NCBI RefSeq assembly: GCF_013170805.1
Contig: NZ_CP051293.1
Coordinates: 2,114,001-2,178,000, forward strand
Direction: 5' to 3'
DNA length: 64,000 nt
DNA from: Mesorhizobium sp. NZP2077
Lineage (GTDB): Bacteria; Pseudomonadota; Alphaproteobacteria; Rhizobiales; Rhizobiaceae
A program made the position numbers and the translations under genes. A model generated the notes under the pieces. It was not told the origin of the DNA. It worked only from the letters and a program-made list of their open reading frames with translations, and did not search any database. This document shows, piece by piece, positions 35,284 to 46,000 of the stretch (positions are counted from its first letter, which is position 1; each line of letters opens with the position of its first letter).

Positions 35284-35443
35284 CGGGCCAGCGCGAAAGC
35301 CCTAAGCCACATTTGACGAGCATTCAACGACGAATGGCTGGCTCCTCGAGCGTGGGATTGCGGCCATATTAGCTTGAGTGCATATTCCGATGGCCGGGAA
35401 CTTTCCATTCCCGGGAACGGCTTGGTGCCAAAGGGGGGGAGTT

Positions 35444-36346
35444 ATGACGGCTAATGTACAAATGCCGGTGAAGAGCCGCGACATTCACAACCACCACATG
35501 AATTCGACGACATGGGACAATTTTAAGTTCCGAGATGACGATATCATCCTGGCGACCTATGCAAAATCCGGCACGACCTGGACACAGCAAATACTGGCAC
35601 AATTGATTTTCAACGGCGCCGAGGGCATCGAAATCTCGAAGCTATCACCCTGGTACGATCTGCGCATTATGCCGCCAGAGGCGCTGGCCGCACTGGAGGG
35701 GCAAACGCATCGCCGCTTCGTCAAAACCCATTTGCCAGTGGACGCTCTGGTGTTTTCGCCAAAGGCTAAATACCTCTACGTCGCTCGCGACGGCCGCGAT
35801 ATGGTGTGGAGCCTCTACAACCACCATCTCAACGCCAACGAACATTGGTACGGCGCCTTGAACAACACGCCGGGACGGGTCGGCCCGCCGATCGACCCGC
35901 CGCCCGGCGACATCGCTAAATACTTTCGCGATTGGCTGGAGAAGGACGGCTATCCCTTCTGGTCATTTTGGGAAAACGTGCGCTCCTGGTGGGAAATCCG
36001 CGACCTACCCAACGTGAAACTCCTCCACTTCAATGATCTGAAGCGAGACCTTCCCGGCACGATCAGACGCATCGCAGGATTTCTCGACATCGGGATCGAC
36101 GACTCGGCCTTCCCGGCAATCGTCGAGCACTGCACTTTCGACTACATGAAATCACACGCTGAATCGGTGACCCCGCTGGGCGGCATGCTATGGGAGGGCG
36201 GGGCCCAGACCTTTATCCACAAGGGCACCAATGGCCGCTGGAAGGGCGTGCTGACGTCGGCTGATATCTCCGCCTATGAACTCACGGCCGAACGCGAACT
36301 CGGCCGAGAATGCGCGCAATGGCTGGAGCGTGGCAAGCAAACATGA
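35444..36346 (+). CDS. Sulfotransferase family protein
   Basis: 300 residues from ATG 35444, preceded by 'aaggggggag'; the frame extends to 35378 but without a ribosome-binding site. The PAPS-binding elements are clear: the 5'-phosphosulfate loop 'YAKSGTTWTQQIL' (41-46 KSGTTW) and the 3'-phosphate region 'YVARDGRDMVWSLYNHHL', plus the late 'KGTNGRWKGVLT' motif. This is the cytosolic, eukaryote-like Sulfotransfer_1 type that moves sulfate from PAPS to hydroxyl or amino groups of small molecules. The acceptor is unknown. It is flanked by a GST pseudogene and small ORFs, so it looks like accessory cargo. Confidence 0.88.
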   Translation: MTANVQMPVKSRDIHNHHMNSTTWDNFKFRDDDIILATYAKSGTTWTQQILAQLIFNGAEGIEISKLSPWYDLRIMPPEALAALEGQTHRRFVKTHLPVDALVFSPKAKYLYVARDGRDMVWSLYNHHLNANEHWYGALNNTPGRVGPPIDPPPGDIAKYFRDWLEKDGYPFWSFWENVRSWWEIRDLPNVKLLHFNDLKRDLPGTIRRIAGFLDIGIDDSAFPAIVEHCTFDYMKSHAESVTPLGGMLWEGGAQTFIHKGTNGRWKGVLTSADISAYELTAERELGRECAQWLERGKQT

Positions 36347-36459
36347 ACGAGCCGACAAACCCCATCAAAGCGTACGAAGGCTATGGTTCCGTCAGCTGAT
36401 TGGAGCCTCACCAGCGCGCGTTTCTGCCGGCCGCTCTCCTACACCGCCGAAGCTTCCCT

Positions 36460-36681
36460 TTAATTGTGGTTGTCCAACAAAAGGGCAAGCTTTCTGGTTG
36501 CGGCGCTTTCTACAATCAGTTCCTCCAAACCGCTGTCGCCGACGCGCGATTTGTTGACGCGACGCCTGATTACACGGAGCGCTTCAGATATCGAAACTGC
36601 GGTGGTCTTCGCGTGATCATCCAGATATCGGCCGACTTCAATCACGGCATCTGCATCGATGTCGAATGGCAATTCTCGCAT
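36460..36681 (-). CDS. Small conserved-looking hypothetical protein
   Basis: A 73-residue product with a very good ribosome-binding site ('ggaggg' 4 bp before ATG). It starts 'MRELPFDIDADAVIEVGRYL' and continues with charged helices; no membrane segment or Cys cluster. I recognise no domain. The strong translation signal and protein-like composition support expression. Confidence 0.6.
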   Translation of the reverse strand: MRELPFDIDADAVIEVGRYLDDHAKTTAVSISEALRVIRRRVNKSRVGDSGLEELIVESAATRKLALLLDNHN

Positions 36682-37175
36682 GGCACCCTCCCGCGCGGCA
36701 CCCGAACCCTGCGAGCATACAACTGCCAGCCAAACGCAGCATCATCAATAAGGAGGAAGCCCGCGCCTCAATTTCACAATGACGATTGCAGGCTGGGATT
36801 CAGCCATAACGATGGTGACGCTATGCTGCCGCCCAGACCATAGATCCTACCGGAACGCTTAAGCTGCTGAATGTCTGGTATGCGGCCTCAGTTCGGTCGC
36901 CTTGATCCAGAATTGTTTCGCCCAATAGCAGACATTCGAAAACCGCACTTGTTGGTCGGCAGCGCGCCACAGAACGAGACATAGTCAGGCGTACCGCCCA
37001 TGGCCCCGAAAACCGTTAACGCACGCACGCGCGCCGAAAGCGCGGAGCTTTCTAGTCCCGAGCTTTGGGGGTAGTGTGCGTGTGCGGAATATCTTCGCGG
37101 CTATCGCGCGCCGGAAACCCTGCACTTGCGCGAAATTCGGTGCATTCCGTGTATCGAGGGGAGCGGGGCGACCGA
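36682..37175. other. Intergenic region without recognised gene
   Basis: No protein-like frame or RNA gene was recognised in these 490 bp. It presumably holds the promoter of the alpha/beta hydrolase at its right end, where 'gaggggagcgggg' forms the ribosome-binding site. Confidence 0.45.
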
Positions 37176-37895
37176 ATGACAACCTTTGTTATGGTGCACG
37201 GCGCGTGGCATGGTGGGTGGTGTTGGCGAAAGGTCGCTCAGTCACTGAAGGTGCCGGGCAGCGATCTGTATACCCCCACCCTTACCGGCCTCGGTGAGCG
37301 AGCACATCTCGCCTCTCCAGACATCGACCTGGAAACGCACATTTGCGATGTGCTCGGTGTGCTGGAGACCGAGGACTTGAGAGATGTTGTCCTAGTTGGA
37401 CACAGTTACGCGGGAATCGTGGTCTCGGCAGCCGCGGACAGGGCGGCCAGCCGGATAGCGCGAGTTGTCTATCTCGACGCCATCGTTCCCCGCGACGGCC
37501 AGTGCCTGTACGACTGTGCATCGGCGCAGGCCAGGGACTATTTCGAGGAGCAGGCGCGAGTCGGGGGTGAGGGCTGGCGCATCCCCGCCAGCGCGGCGAC
37601 CGTGCAATTCCTCGGGTTGAAGGAAGAAGAGGACGTCCGTTGGGTAATCCCAAGGCTTACCGCGCACCCGATCCGCACTTTCAGGGAGCCGGTCAAACTG
37701 AGTGCGGGTTTCCAATGGGTGCCACGGACCTACGTCAATTGCATCGGCGATAAACCACTTGGCCAGCCAAAGAGCGCGCAAGCCGCTGATATCGAGGACT
37801 ACCACGAGTTGCGGACGGGACACGACGCCATGGTGACCGCACCAGACGATGTCGCCGAGTTGCTGAGCCGGATCGCGGAGGACATCACCGCCTAG
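37176..37895 (+). CDS. Alpha/beta-fold hydrolase (esterase-like)
   Basis: 239 residues from ATG 37176. The oxyanion-hole motif 'VHGAWHGGWCW' is at the start, the nucleophile elbow GHSYAG at 75-80 (S77), and the catalytic His at H216 in 'TGHDAM'. The 'HGAWHG..CW' opening is characteristic of the small methyl-esterase/hydroxynitrile-lyase-like group related to plant salicylate methylesterase. There is no signal peptide, so it is cytosolic. Neighbours give no pathway. Confidence 0.85.
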   Translation: MTTFVMVHGAWHGGWCWRKVAQSLKVPGSDLYTPTLTGLGERAHLASPDIDLETHICDVLGVLETEDLRDVVLVGHSYAGIVVSAAADRAASRIARVVYLDAIVPRDGQCLYDCASAQARDYFEEQARVGGEGWRIPASAATVQFLGLKEEEDVRWVIPRLTAHPIRTFREPVKLSAGFQWVPRTYVNCIGDKPLGQPKSAQAADIEDYHELRTGHDAMVTAPDDVAELLSRIAEDITA

Positions 37896-38422
37896 CCCGG
37901 GGCATCGGCGGACGCGCCGCAATCTGCTCGAACCTGAACGGCCGCTCGGCACAATTGCGAAAGACGCCACTTAGCCAACGGCGACATTGGTCAAACTGCG
38001 ACGCCTACCGAAGCCTACCGAAGCCAGGCCAAGGACCGCAGCTTTTGCAAATTGGCTGCCTAAAGCGATCAGACTGGCGCCGCCCCAAAGCGGCCGGTCG
38101 GCATCGTGTCAGGAGTGGAGCCTGCGAAGCATCAAATGGTGAGCTGACAGCGGCTCAGGGCCTGCGACCCGATCGACGCCAGATATCCGGCGATCCATTT
38201 GTTTACCACGGTGCCGGAGGGGCGCGTGACTTGCCGGGCACCGACAAGGAATTCGAGACTGTCGACCGCGCATGTTTCCTGATCTCTTTGCGCTCGATTG
38301 GCGGGATCGATACCCCTTATCCAATGCGCCAGCCACTGCGGGATCTTACGAATATGTATTCCAGCGGAAATGCGCGGGAAACAAAAATGGCTCATTGCTT
38401 CGGGCAGAATGGAGTCATCTCA
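37896..38422. other. Intergenic region without recognised gene
   Basis: About 530 bp in which several short frames are open but none shows a ribosome-binding site plus protein-like sequence. Possibly decayed coding DNA. Confidence 0.4.
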
Positions 38423-38674
38423 ATGAACAGGATCGCTGAAACCTTCTGGATTGCTGCCGCGCTGGTTCTGGGCGCGGCCCTTGCAGCCGTCGCGGTACCG
38501 ATCGTTGCCATCGTTTGCTTTTTGGCGCTCGCGCTTCCTGTGGCGATGCGGAGGGTTCATCGTCACCGCTATTGTGGCGATTTCATTTCTCCCTCCACTC
38601 GAAAAGGCCCGGCTAGTTGGTCCCGCCTTGCTCCGACCATAGAGACGACCTACACCGTGGTTGGGCGATCGTAG
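38423..38674 (+). CDS. Small membrane protein, possibly frameshifted
   Basis: ATG 38423 has 'ggag' 8 bp upstream. The first 42 residues form one or two hydrophobic helices ('FWIAAALVLGAALAAVAVPIV', 'AIVCFLALALPVAM' in parts). After about residue 45 the sequence becomes polar and less protein-like. The +1 frame there continues with a hydrophobic stretch ('GFIVTAIVAISFLPPLEKA'), suggesting a frameshift in a small inner-membrane protein. Confidence 0.4.
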   Translation: MNRIAETFWIAAALVLGAALAAVAVPIVAIVCFLALALPVAMRRVHRHRYCGDFISPSTRKGPASWSRLAPTIETTYTVVGRS

Positions 38675-38794
38675 CCCTGTAAGGGTGTCTGCGGCTGCAA
38701 CGATGGCCGTTGCCGCGATGGCGCGGGATACGTTTCGGACACTGCCGCATCGAACTGGCGTTCTGGGTATCGCCCGCAATAAAGAGCACAATGA

Positions 38795-39589
38795 ATGTTG
38801 GATGAAAGTGCCCAGGAGCCGCTTGCGATTCCATTGGCTCCACAAGCTGACAGATTCGGCGGAAACGACGGCCTTGCGTTCCAAGGCGCGGCTGGCCTGC
38901 ATCCGGAACCACCACGTGCATCCGTCGTCGGGTCACTCGATGGCATTGGCGCAATTGGCCTGCACGACTTTATTGCGCAGCAGTTTTCCATGCCGGAGGG
39001 CATGTGCGGGCGTGCGGCCGGGGCAGTCATGGGTCTGATAAATCACCTGCCCAACAGGCGGGCCATCGAACGATTGGACATCGGCGAGCAGGATGACGTG
39101 CTTGAAATAGGGTTTGGGCCTGGTTGGGCGCTCAAGAAAATGGCCAGACTTGCGCACGGCGGCACGATTACAGGGGTGGATCGGTCGCCGACGATGGTTC
39201 GTCAGGCCCAAATTCGAAATCGAGCCGCAATTCAAGACGGAAAGCTGAAATTGATCCACGGCACCTTCGAGCGGCTGCCAGTGGAAAGCGCCTCAATGGA
39301 CAAGATTCTGGCTGTCAACGTGATTTACTTCTGCTCGCCGACCGGAACCGCCTTGGCGGAAGCCCACAGGGTTCTGCGTCCAGGCGGAACAATGTCGATC
39401 TACGCGACAGATTGCTCTTCAATGAAGAGGTTGCAATTCGTTGGCCCCGAAACCCGACAAACATTTGATCCAAAAGGACTTGAGGATTTCCTCGGCAGGA
39501 GCGCATTTGCGTCGGATCAAATCGATATTCAAGTGATTTGGTTGCCATTCGGCTTTCGCGGCCTGGTGGCGCGACTGTGCAAGCGGTGA
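38795..39589 (+). CDS. Class I SAM-dependent methyltransferase
   Basis: The methyltransferase homology starts around 'LHDFIAQQFSMPEG' (about residue 58) and includes motif I 'VLEIGFGPGWALKKM', 'GVDRSPTMVRQA', 'GTFERLPVESASMDKILAVN' and 'EAHRVLRPGGTMSIY'. This is the UbiE/Methyltransf_11-like small-molecule group. The first 57 residues of the open frame look non-coding. The true start is either an internal ATG (38990) or was lost, so the 5' end is uncertain. Substrate unknown. Confidence 0.75.
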   Translation: MLDESAQEPLAIPLAPQADRFGGNDGLAFQGAAGLHPEPPRASVVGSLDGIGAIGLHDFIAQQFSMPEGMCGRAAGAVMGLINHLPNRRAIERLDIGEQDDVLEIGFGPGWALKKMARLAHGGTITGVDRSPTMVRQAQIRNRAAIQDGKLKLIHGTFERLPVESASMDKILAVNVIYFCSPTGTALAEAHRVLRPGGTMSIYATDCSSMKRLQFVGPETRQTFDPKGLEDFLGRSAFASDQIDIQVIWLPFGFRGLVARLCKR

Positions 39590-39797
39590 CTTGGTGTACA
39601 GGGTGTACCGCGCGCCAACTGACCATCTTCGAAGCACCAGCGTGGCCGTTGCCAACCACAATGACGGCACCGATTGCCGCCATGACTGGGCCCAAGAAAG
39701 GGCGGATCCCATCTGCCACGCCGATCGGTGCCAACCAGGGATTCACCCTGACCAAGCCCGGTAGCCTGAAAGGCTCCGCCTGCTCTGCGGAGGGCAA

Positions 39798-40037
39798 ATG
39801 CCCAATAACGCGCGATTGCGACTGCTGGTAGCCGGTGCTTTCGCAGCCATTGTCGTTGGGGTTGGTTATTATGTCCTCGGCGAGCATCGATCACACCGGC
39901 AAGGAGAAGAAGCAACGCTGCAGCAACTGGTGGATAAAGCGCTGCGGCAGGGGTGCCTCGATGACTTGAACGCCACGCTTTCCATCCCGCAGAGCCACCC
40001 TTATGAAGTCGCGAACTGCCTCCGAATGGGTATTTAA
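39798..40037 (+). CDS. Small single-pass membrane or exported protein
   Basis: 79 residues with a strong ribosome-binding site ('cggaggg' 4 bp before ATG). One N-terminal helix ('LRLLVAGAFAAIVVGVGYYVLG') is followed by a polar domain of about 50 residues with two Cys. It could be an anchored periplasmic protein or a long signal peptide. No family recognised. Confidence 0.6.
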   Translation: MPNNARLRLLVAGAFAAIVVGVGYYVLGEHRSHRQGEEATLQQLVDKALRQGCLDDLNATLSIPQSHPYEVANCLRMGI

Positions 40038-41082
40038 GCGAAGCGGAGGTGAAAAGTCGGGAGGATAAACTTGGCATCCCACTGCACTAGACTCAGGAAA
40101 TTTTGGCCCGGCAGTCCGATACGTCTTCGGCATCGAAGAAACAGATGCTGACGGACACTCATGCAACGGTGATGGGTCATTCAGGGCCAGATTCAGATCC
40201 TGGGCGGCTGTATCGCATCTGACACGTGAAGGGCCAAAATTTTTGGTGATCCGTCGTGCCTGGGCCTGTGTGATCCCGTGCTTCCTGGCGAAATAGGCGG
40301 GTTCACAGGGTTTTTGCACTTCCGGCTAGCGCCATCTTTTCTTCGTGTCGACTGGCAGAGGACGAACAGCTCCGGCCGAAAACGTGTATTTGGCAAAAGG
40401 GATCCGGCTTGTGAGCGGTATGCCCATATCCAAATCGACCGCCGAAATCGCCTTCAGAATCCTGATGTTGGGATGGCGTTCGGGCCGTCTGATCGTGATC
40501 TTCTGTTCCGAGCGTGCCAGGTTTTTTCATGCAGCTAAAGAAATCGCCAGGCAGGTTGGTTCCTTGGTAAATCCGAACATCGTTTCAGAAACCTTTCCAG
40601 CCGAGTTGAGGCTAGCGGTCCGTTGGGCTGGTCATGCCTCTCAGGTCCATTGGAACAACAATGCCATGCCGAACGTCGGGGGTTGTCAAGTGACAGGAAC
40701 AATTCATGCCCTGCGGGCAAGAGCTGGGAACGGCGAGAACCGCTGGGCGCGCTCTTGGGAGTCGCATATGAATACCAGGCGGCGGCTTTTACGGCCGAGG
40801 GCGCTGGTACTAGGTCCGTAACGCACCGATGACGGACGGGCGGATGATGAACGGGAGGGTAACGAACAATCGGTTCGTGGGAGAACCGATCCGCATACTC
40901 GTAGAGCGTGGGTGTCAGCGTGATCGGACCTGCGGGTCGTAGCGATCCGCACCTCCCCATCCAGCCAGACAAGCTCCTGCAGGAAAACCGGCTATCGTCG
41001 GTTGGAATGGACGGGGTGTTCGCAGCGCGCGGCAATAGATTTTTGAACGGAGATTGGGTCCGCGCGAGCCCGCCCATGCCCG
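40038..41082. other. Kilobase stretch without recognised gene
   Basis: Open frames exist on both strands (up to about 180 codons), but none has a recognisable domain, good start signal or consistent codon bias. It lies between a small ORF and a DUF899 pseudogene and is probably degraded DNA. Confidence 0.4.
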
Positions 41083-41485
41083 ATGTGCACCAACTGGTCG
41101 GGTGCGGTGAACGGAAATGGGGCCGACATCAAGCAGCGCGTAAGCCTGAAGATTCTCGGACGAAGTCCGGTGGAGCGCCAGATCGCGTTCGCGCAGGAGT
41201 GCGGGTGGCGTGATTTGAATTTCGTCCAGACAGCGGGAGATGACTATGCTCGTGATCTTGGCCTCATCAACGCCGACGGGAGTGAGAACCTGAGAACCCA
41301 GCTCTCTGTGTGTTTAAGCGCGACGGCGACCGAGTGCGCCTATTCTGGGCCAGCGAAATGTCGGCCGACATGGCCGATCCTGGCCAGGATCCTCGCGATG
41401 CTCCGACATCGCTTCGCTTTGGTCCATCCTGGATCTAACTCCCGGCGGTCGCGGAACAGATTGGTATCCGAAGCTCAGCTATTAG
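41083..41485 (+). pseudogene. DUF899-type (thioredoxin-like) pseudogene
   Basis: Three frames carry successive parts of a DUF899 protein. 'SPVERQIAFAQECGWRDLNF' and 'DYARDLGLINADGSEN' come first. After a shift near 41310 follow 'CVFKRDGDRVRLFWASEMS' and 'ADPGQDPRDAP'. After another near 41410 comes the typical ending 'LWSILDLTPGGRGTDWYPKL' and its stop. The N-terminal CxxW-like region is only weakly visible. At least two frameshifts inactivate it. Confidence 0.75.
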
Positions 41486-41591
41486 AGGATTCCGCCGAGC
41501 TTGGCTTGACCGCTGAAGAGCAGCGGAACGAAATTCGCTACGTTGGCAAATCGCCACGTCCAACCTCAGGCTTGCGCCCCGCTCGCGGTAA

Positions 41592-41896
41592 TCAGTGCCA
41601 CCTGTATCTGCGGTCCATCTGGCGCTCATATCTGAAGTCCTCAAAAACCCCAGCCGCGGTCCGGACCAAAAGGCACACCAGATCGTGCCCCGGATAGGGG
41701 TGCCATTTGACTGGCGAATGGTAGACCGCCTCGGCGGCAATGACAGAGCCCAGCTCGCCAAAGTCACTGCTTGCGATCATGGCAAGCCACTTGGCCAGGG
41801 TTGTCCGCGCCGCCGTACCGAGAGCGGTGTCGTCTAGTCGTCGAGAGTATCGCGGATTTGGAGGCCTTTATGCGAAGGATTCGTTTCAGTAGCCAT
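41592..41896 (-). pseudogene. NTF2-like/SnoaL-type pseudogene
   Basis: ATG 41896 follows a good 'ggaaggaag' ribosome-binding site and opens 'MATETNPSHKGLQIRDTLDD' before a TAG. In another frame the protein resumes as an NTF2-like domain start: 'LAKWLAMIASSDFGELGSV', 'VYHSPVKWHPYPGHDLVCLL', 'TAAGVFEDFRYERQ', then breaks off at 41592. The C-terminal half is absent. Frame change plus truncation mark it as a pseudogene. Confidence 0.65.
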
Positions 41897-42169
41897 GGCC
41901 AACTCTTCCTTCCTTGGAGGATAAGATAGGGCTGTTCCAAGGACGAATGGCGCCGACGCATTCCAACATCAAGGATGAATTACTGCTCGCAGGACGCGCA
42001 GGCCTCGGCTCGGCGCGCACCAACCGATGCGAGATTCATACGGAGAATAGGGCTGCCTAACCACCTCTTTATCAATACTTCACCATAGGGACAACGGTCG
42101 CGGAACCTTTCTGATTGCTGCGGACTTCTGGGATTCAGTGCGAATCCAACCAAATGAAGGGGCCTCCGC

Positions 42170-42475
42170 ATGAAAGTCACTGCAGCAGGTATCGACCGGA
42201 TCAAGATCGGCAATGCGGACGCGAGCGGCCGCGGCGCGCAATTCGTCGTTTGGCTTTATCTTCAAGTCGACGAAGGCGGGACACAGACCGGTCAGGAACT
42301 GGTGGTGTCCGTGCCGTACGACGCGCATATGACGTTCGACGATCTCGCCTCCCAAGCTTTCGAGAAGGGGCACGCTATGCTTCGCGCCTGCTGCGAGGTA
42401 GACGAGTCCATGTGGTGGAAGCAGTTCAATCGCAGCCTTGCGCCACTGCCCGAATGGACATCAGGTGCGCAGTAG
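42170..42475 (+). CDS. Hypothetical protein
   Basis: A 101-residue soluble protein with 'gaaggggcc' before its ATG. It starts 'MKVTAAGIDRIKIGNADASG', has beta-strand-like 'AQFVVWLYLQVDEGG' and 'ELVVSVPYDAHMTFDDL', then a helix and two aromatic-rich turns ('DESMWWKQFNRSL'). It seems intact in a neighbourhood of decayed genes. No domain recognised. Confidence 0.6.
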   Translation: MKVTAAGIDRIKIGNADASGRGAQFVVWLYLQVDEGGTQTGQELVVSVPYDAHMTFDDLASQAFEKGHAMLRACCEVDESMWWKQFNRSLAPLPEWTSGAQ

Positions 42476-42574
42476 CCGGCAGAACCTTTGTTGCCGCTAC
42501 GCGGCGGCAACGTCGCTACTCTAAAGGCTGGAATCTTTGCCATTCTTCTCGTCGATCTGAACGATCAGGTTGCG

Positions 42575-42763
42575 TCATTGGCGGACATTCGAAGCAGAAA
42601 CTTCCGCCTTCACTGACATAGCCGCCGCCTTGGCGTGGGCGAGTAGCGGCCAATCCTGCTCTACCGGGTTTAGTTCAGCAACCGACTTCCTGAAGGCCTC
42701 CCGCACGATGTCGAAATCACAAGCGGAGAATTGTCCGTTATTGTCCACAATGGCAGCCCTCAC
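42575..42763 (-). CDS. Small hypothetical protein, start uncertain
   Basis: A GTG at 42763 with 'gaaggg' upstream would give about 62 residues beginning 'VRAAIVDNNGQFSACDFDIV' and rich in Ala/Glu helices. A TTG at 42781 extends the frame. Composition is protein-like, but no family is recognised. Confidence 0.35.
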   Translation of the reverse strand: MRAAIVDNNGQFSACDFDIVREAFRKSVAELNPVEQDWPLLAHAKAAAMSVKAEVSASNVRQ

Positions 42764-43092
42764 GCAACGGATACCCTTCAATAATTTCGTCGAATTCGCT
42801 GGTTCAAGATCACTCGATTGTACGTTTTTAACAAAATCGCGGTGTGCTTACTTGCCTGCCATCCCGATGACGGGCTTTTACAATTCTCCCGGAACAAGAC
42901 GAGTATACGGTTGCCGGTTGATGCCGGCGGCAAACCCGAGCCGTAGCCATCTAGGGGACCGTACGGAATCTTAATACTTCAAGCTCACCGTACCTGTCTG
43001 GATTAGACAGGCGATATCCGATTGCGTGGCCTGCGATTACCCAATCCCGGTCGCGCTTCGAATGCCTACCGCATTGGAATGGACCCATCAGA

Positions 43093-46000
43093 ATGCGCGA
43101 CGTCACTCCTTGTCGACCGCACCCAAGAACCTTGGGATGGGCGGGCACGACGGCGCTCGCGATGGGAGGCAGCAATCAAAGCCTCTTTCTGATAGCCGCC
43201 CTTTTTGTCGGCCAAGGGAATATTCCCGGTCAAGGAAGCGCAGCGGTCCCGTTGCTCGTTGTTGGTCTGCTTCTTAGTTGGGCTGCGGCGCCGGCGTGGA
43301 CCGAATTGGTTCTCATGTGGCCAAACCGCGTTGGCGGTATCTCTGCAGCGTGCGCGGAAGCTTTCCGGCCCTACAGTCCCGTCCTCTCTGCCTTGACAGG
43401 CACCTGCTACTGGTGGGGTTGGGTCCCAACGTGCGGACTGACCGCGGTTCTTTCAGCGTCCGCAATCCAGCAATGGTACCTGCCGGGCATCCCCGTGGAG
43501 GCGGTCGCCTGCGCGCTCATCGGGTTTTTTACGGCGGTCAACCTGTGTGGAATCAAGTGGGTGGTACGACTGGCGATGCCGATCGCTACATTCTCCGCGA
43601 TGCTTGCGTTTCTGTCATCCTTTATCCCGGTCATTAGCGGCGCGGTTGACTGGCGGCAGGCGACTGACTTTACACTGACAAGTCCGTTTGCCGGGCTGTT
43701 CGGCAACATCACGTCGGTAATGGCAGGACTATATCTGATCGGATTCGCCGCGCCGGCGTTTGAGGCCGCAGCTTGCCATGTTGGGGAAACCATCGACCCT
43801 AACCGCAATATTCCTCGCGCGATGTTGGCCAGCGCGGGAATGGCCGGCATCTATTTCTTCGTCCTGCCGGTTGTTTGGTTGGGTGTGCTTGGGCCAGGGC
43901 CGCTCGGCACGGACCTCGCGGTGGTCCTCGGCCCCACGTTTGCTCCCCTATTGGGCAGTTTTGGCAAAGCCGCTGCCATCTGGTTTATCATGTTGAACAT
44001 GTTTCATGGAACGTTGCAGCCCCTGGCAGGCGCCGCGCGGACCCTTGCGCAACTGAGCGAAGACGGCCTGCTGCCGAGGTTCCTGGCCAGCCGCACCGCA
44101 ACGGATTGTCCATGGGCGGCAACGCTGCTCACTGCTGGCGCAGCCATAGGTTTCATGCTGTGCGGATACCCGCTCTGGATGATTGCTGCGGCCAATTTTA
44201 CCTATCTGATTAGCATCTGCATGCCCAACATCGCAGTCTGGCTCTTGCGCCGAGACCATCCCGATGCCAAGCGACCCTTCCATGCTCCCAGGGGAACGAT
44301 CGTCCTTGGCTTAGGGGCGGCGGCAATATGGCTATTGACCGCCGTACTGGGATTCCAGCAGTTTGGCCTTCCTACTGTATTGTTCGGTCTGGCATTGGCA
44401 TATTCGGGCGCTGCGCTTTACGCGTGGCGCGCTATTGAGGATCGGCACGCACTGGGTCTACCCTTGCTGGCGCGCACGCTTCACCTGAAGCTCACCGGAG
44501 CCATGCTTTTTGTGCTCGTGCTTGACGGTGCCGGTTATTTCTTGGCAATCAGCAGCGTTTCCCACGTGCAGGCTCCACTGATCGCAGCGCTGGAGGACAT
44601 ATTTGTTGTCGTCGCGCTACTGACCATCAGCGTCGGCCTGGTTTTGCCGGGAATGATTACTCATTCGGCAAGCGAGGTGACCAATGCAGCGAAGCGTTTG
44701 ACATCCGGAACGTTAAAGGACTTCTCTCTCGCCATGGCTGCTCTGGGGCGAGGAGACCTCGACGCGGCGCACGCCTCGGTGAACATCTTACCGGTGAGGG
44801 TAAACTCTCGGGACGAACTCGGAGAGATGGCCGAAAGCTTCAACCTCCTGCAAGATGAAGTGAAAGAGGCCGCCCACGGCCTGGACGAGGCGCGCGAGAA
44901 TATGCACTTAGCGCGCACGGAACTGATGGCACGGCACCAGAAAATCGAGCATCTTGCACATCACGATACCCTCACCGGTCTGGCGAACCGCACCTCGCTG
45001 GCATCGCACCTGGCCAGGACGCTCGAGCAGGCAAGAGCATCGCACAGCAGCTTTGCCGTTCTCAGCATCGACCTTGACCATTTTAAAGAGGCCAACGACG
45101 TTTTTGGGCACGCGGCCGGCGACGATCTTCTGTGCGCCATCTCCCGGCGCCTTGAAGCTGCGGCGCCCGAAGCCTTTATCGCCCGCATGGGTGGCGACGA
45201 ATTCACACTTATCCTGTCCATGGATGAACAGCCCGCTGGAGCCCAGGAAGTCGCCGACCGTCTGTTCGAATCGGCGGCAGGCGAATTCGAAATCCGGCGC
45301 CAGCACATTTCCATCGGACTGAGCATCGGCGCGGCGATCTATCCGAGGGACGGCGAGAATGCGGCGGCGCTATTGGCAAATGCCGACGCCGCGCTCTACC
45401 GAGCCAAGGCGGACGGTCGTCGAATGCTGCAGTTCTTCGATCCTGAAATGGACAGGCGGCTAAGAGAACGTTACGCCTTGCAGCGAGATTTGCGTTCGGC
45501 AATCGCACATGGCGAACTTGTGCTCCACTATCAGCCGCAAGCTCGGATAGACGGCGAAATCTTTGGTTTTGAGGCACTCGCCCGGTGGCACCATCCAAGA
45601 CATGGACTCGTCTCGCCGACGGCGTTTGTCCCCCTTGCCGAACAGGATGGCACGATCGTTGAAATAGGTGAATGGACGCTCCGGCAGGCATGCAAGGAGG
45701 CCGCCTCCTGGGCCGTGCCCCTGCAAATCGCCGTCAATCTTTCCCCTGTGCAATTCCGTTTCGGGGACCTGGTGGGGCTCGTTCATTCGATCCTCTACGA
45801 GACCGGCCTTACGCCGGGACGCCTGGAATTGGAAATCACCGAAGGGGTTCTCATCCGTGATCGGGCAACCGCGTTGTCGGTTTTGCGGCGATTGAAGGCA
45901 TTGGGCGTCAGGATCTCCATGGATGATTTTGGAACCGGATATGCTTCCCTTTCCTCGCTACAGGCGTTTCCATTCGACAAGATCAAGATTGATCGCAGTT

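Noticed and set aside
40345..40821. Plus-strand frame of 158 codons as a gene
   Set aside because: No ribosome-binding site, no recognisable domain, and the C-terminal third looks non-coding.
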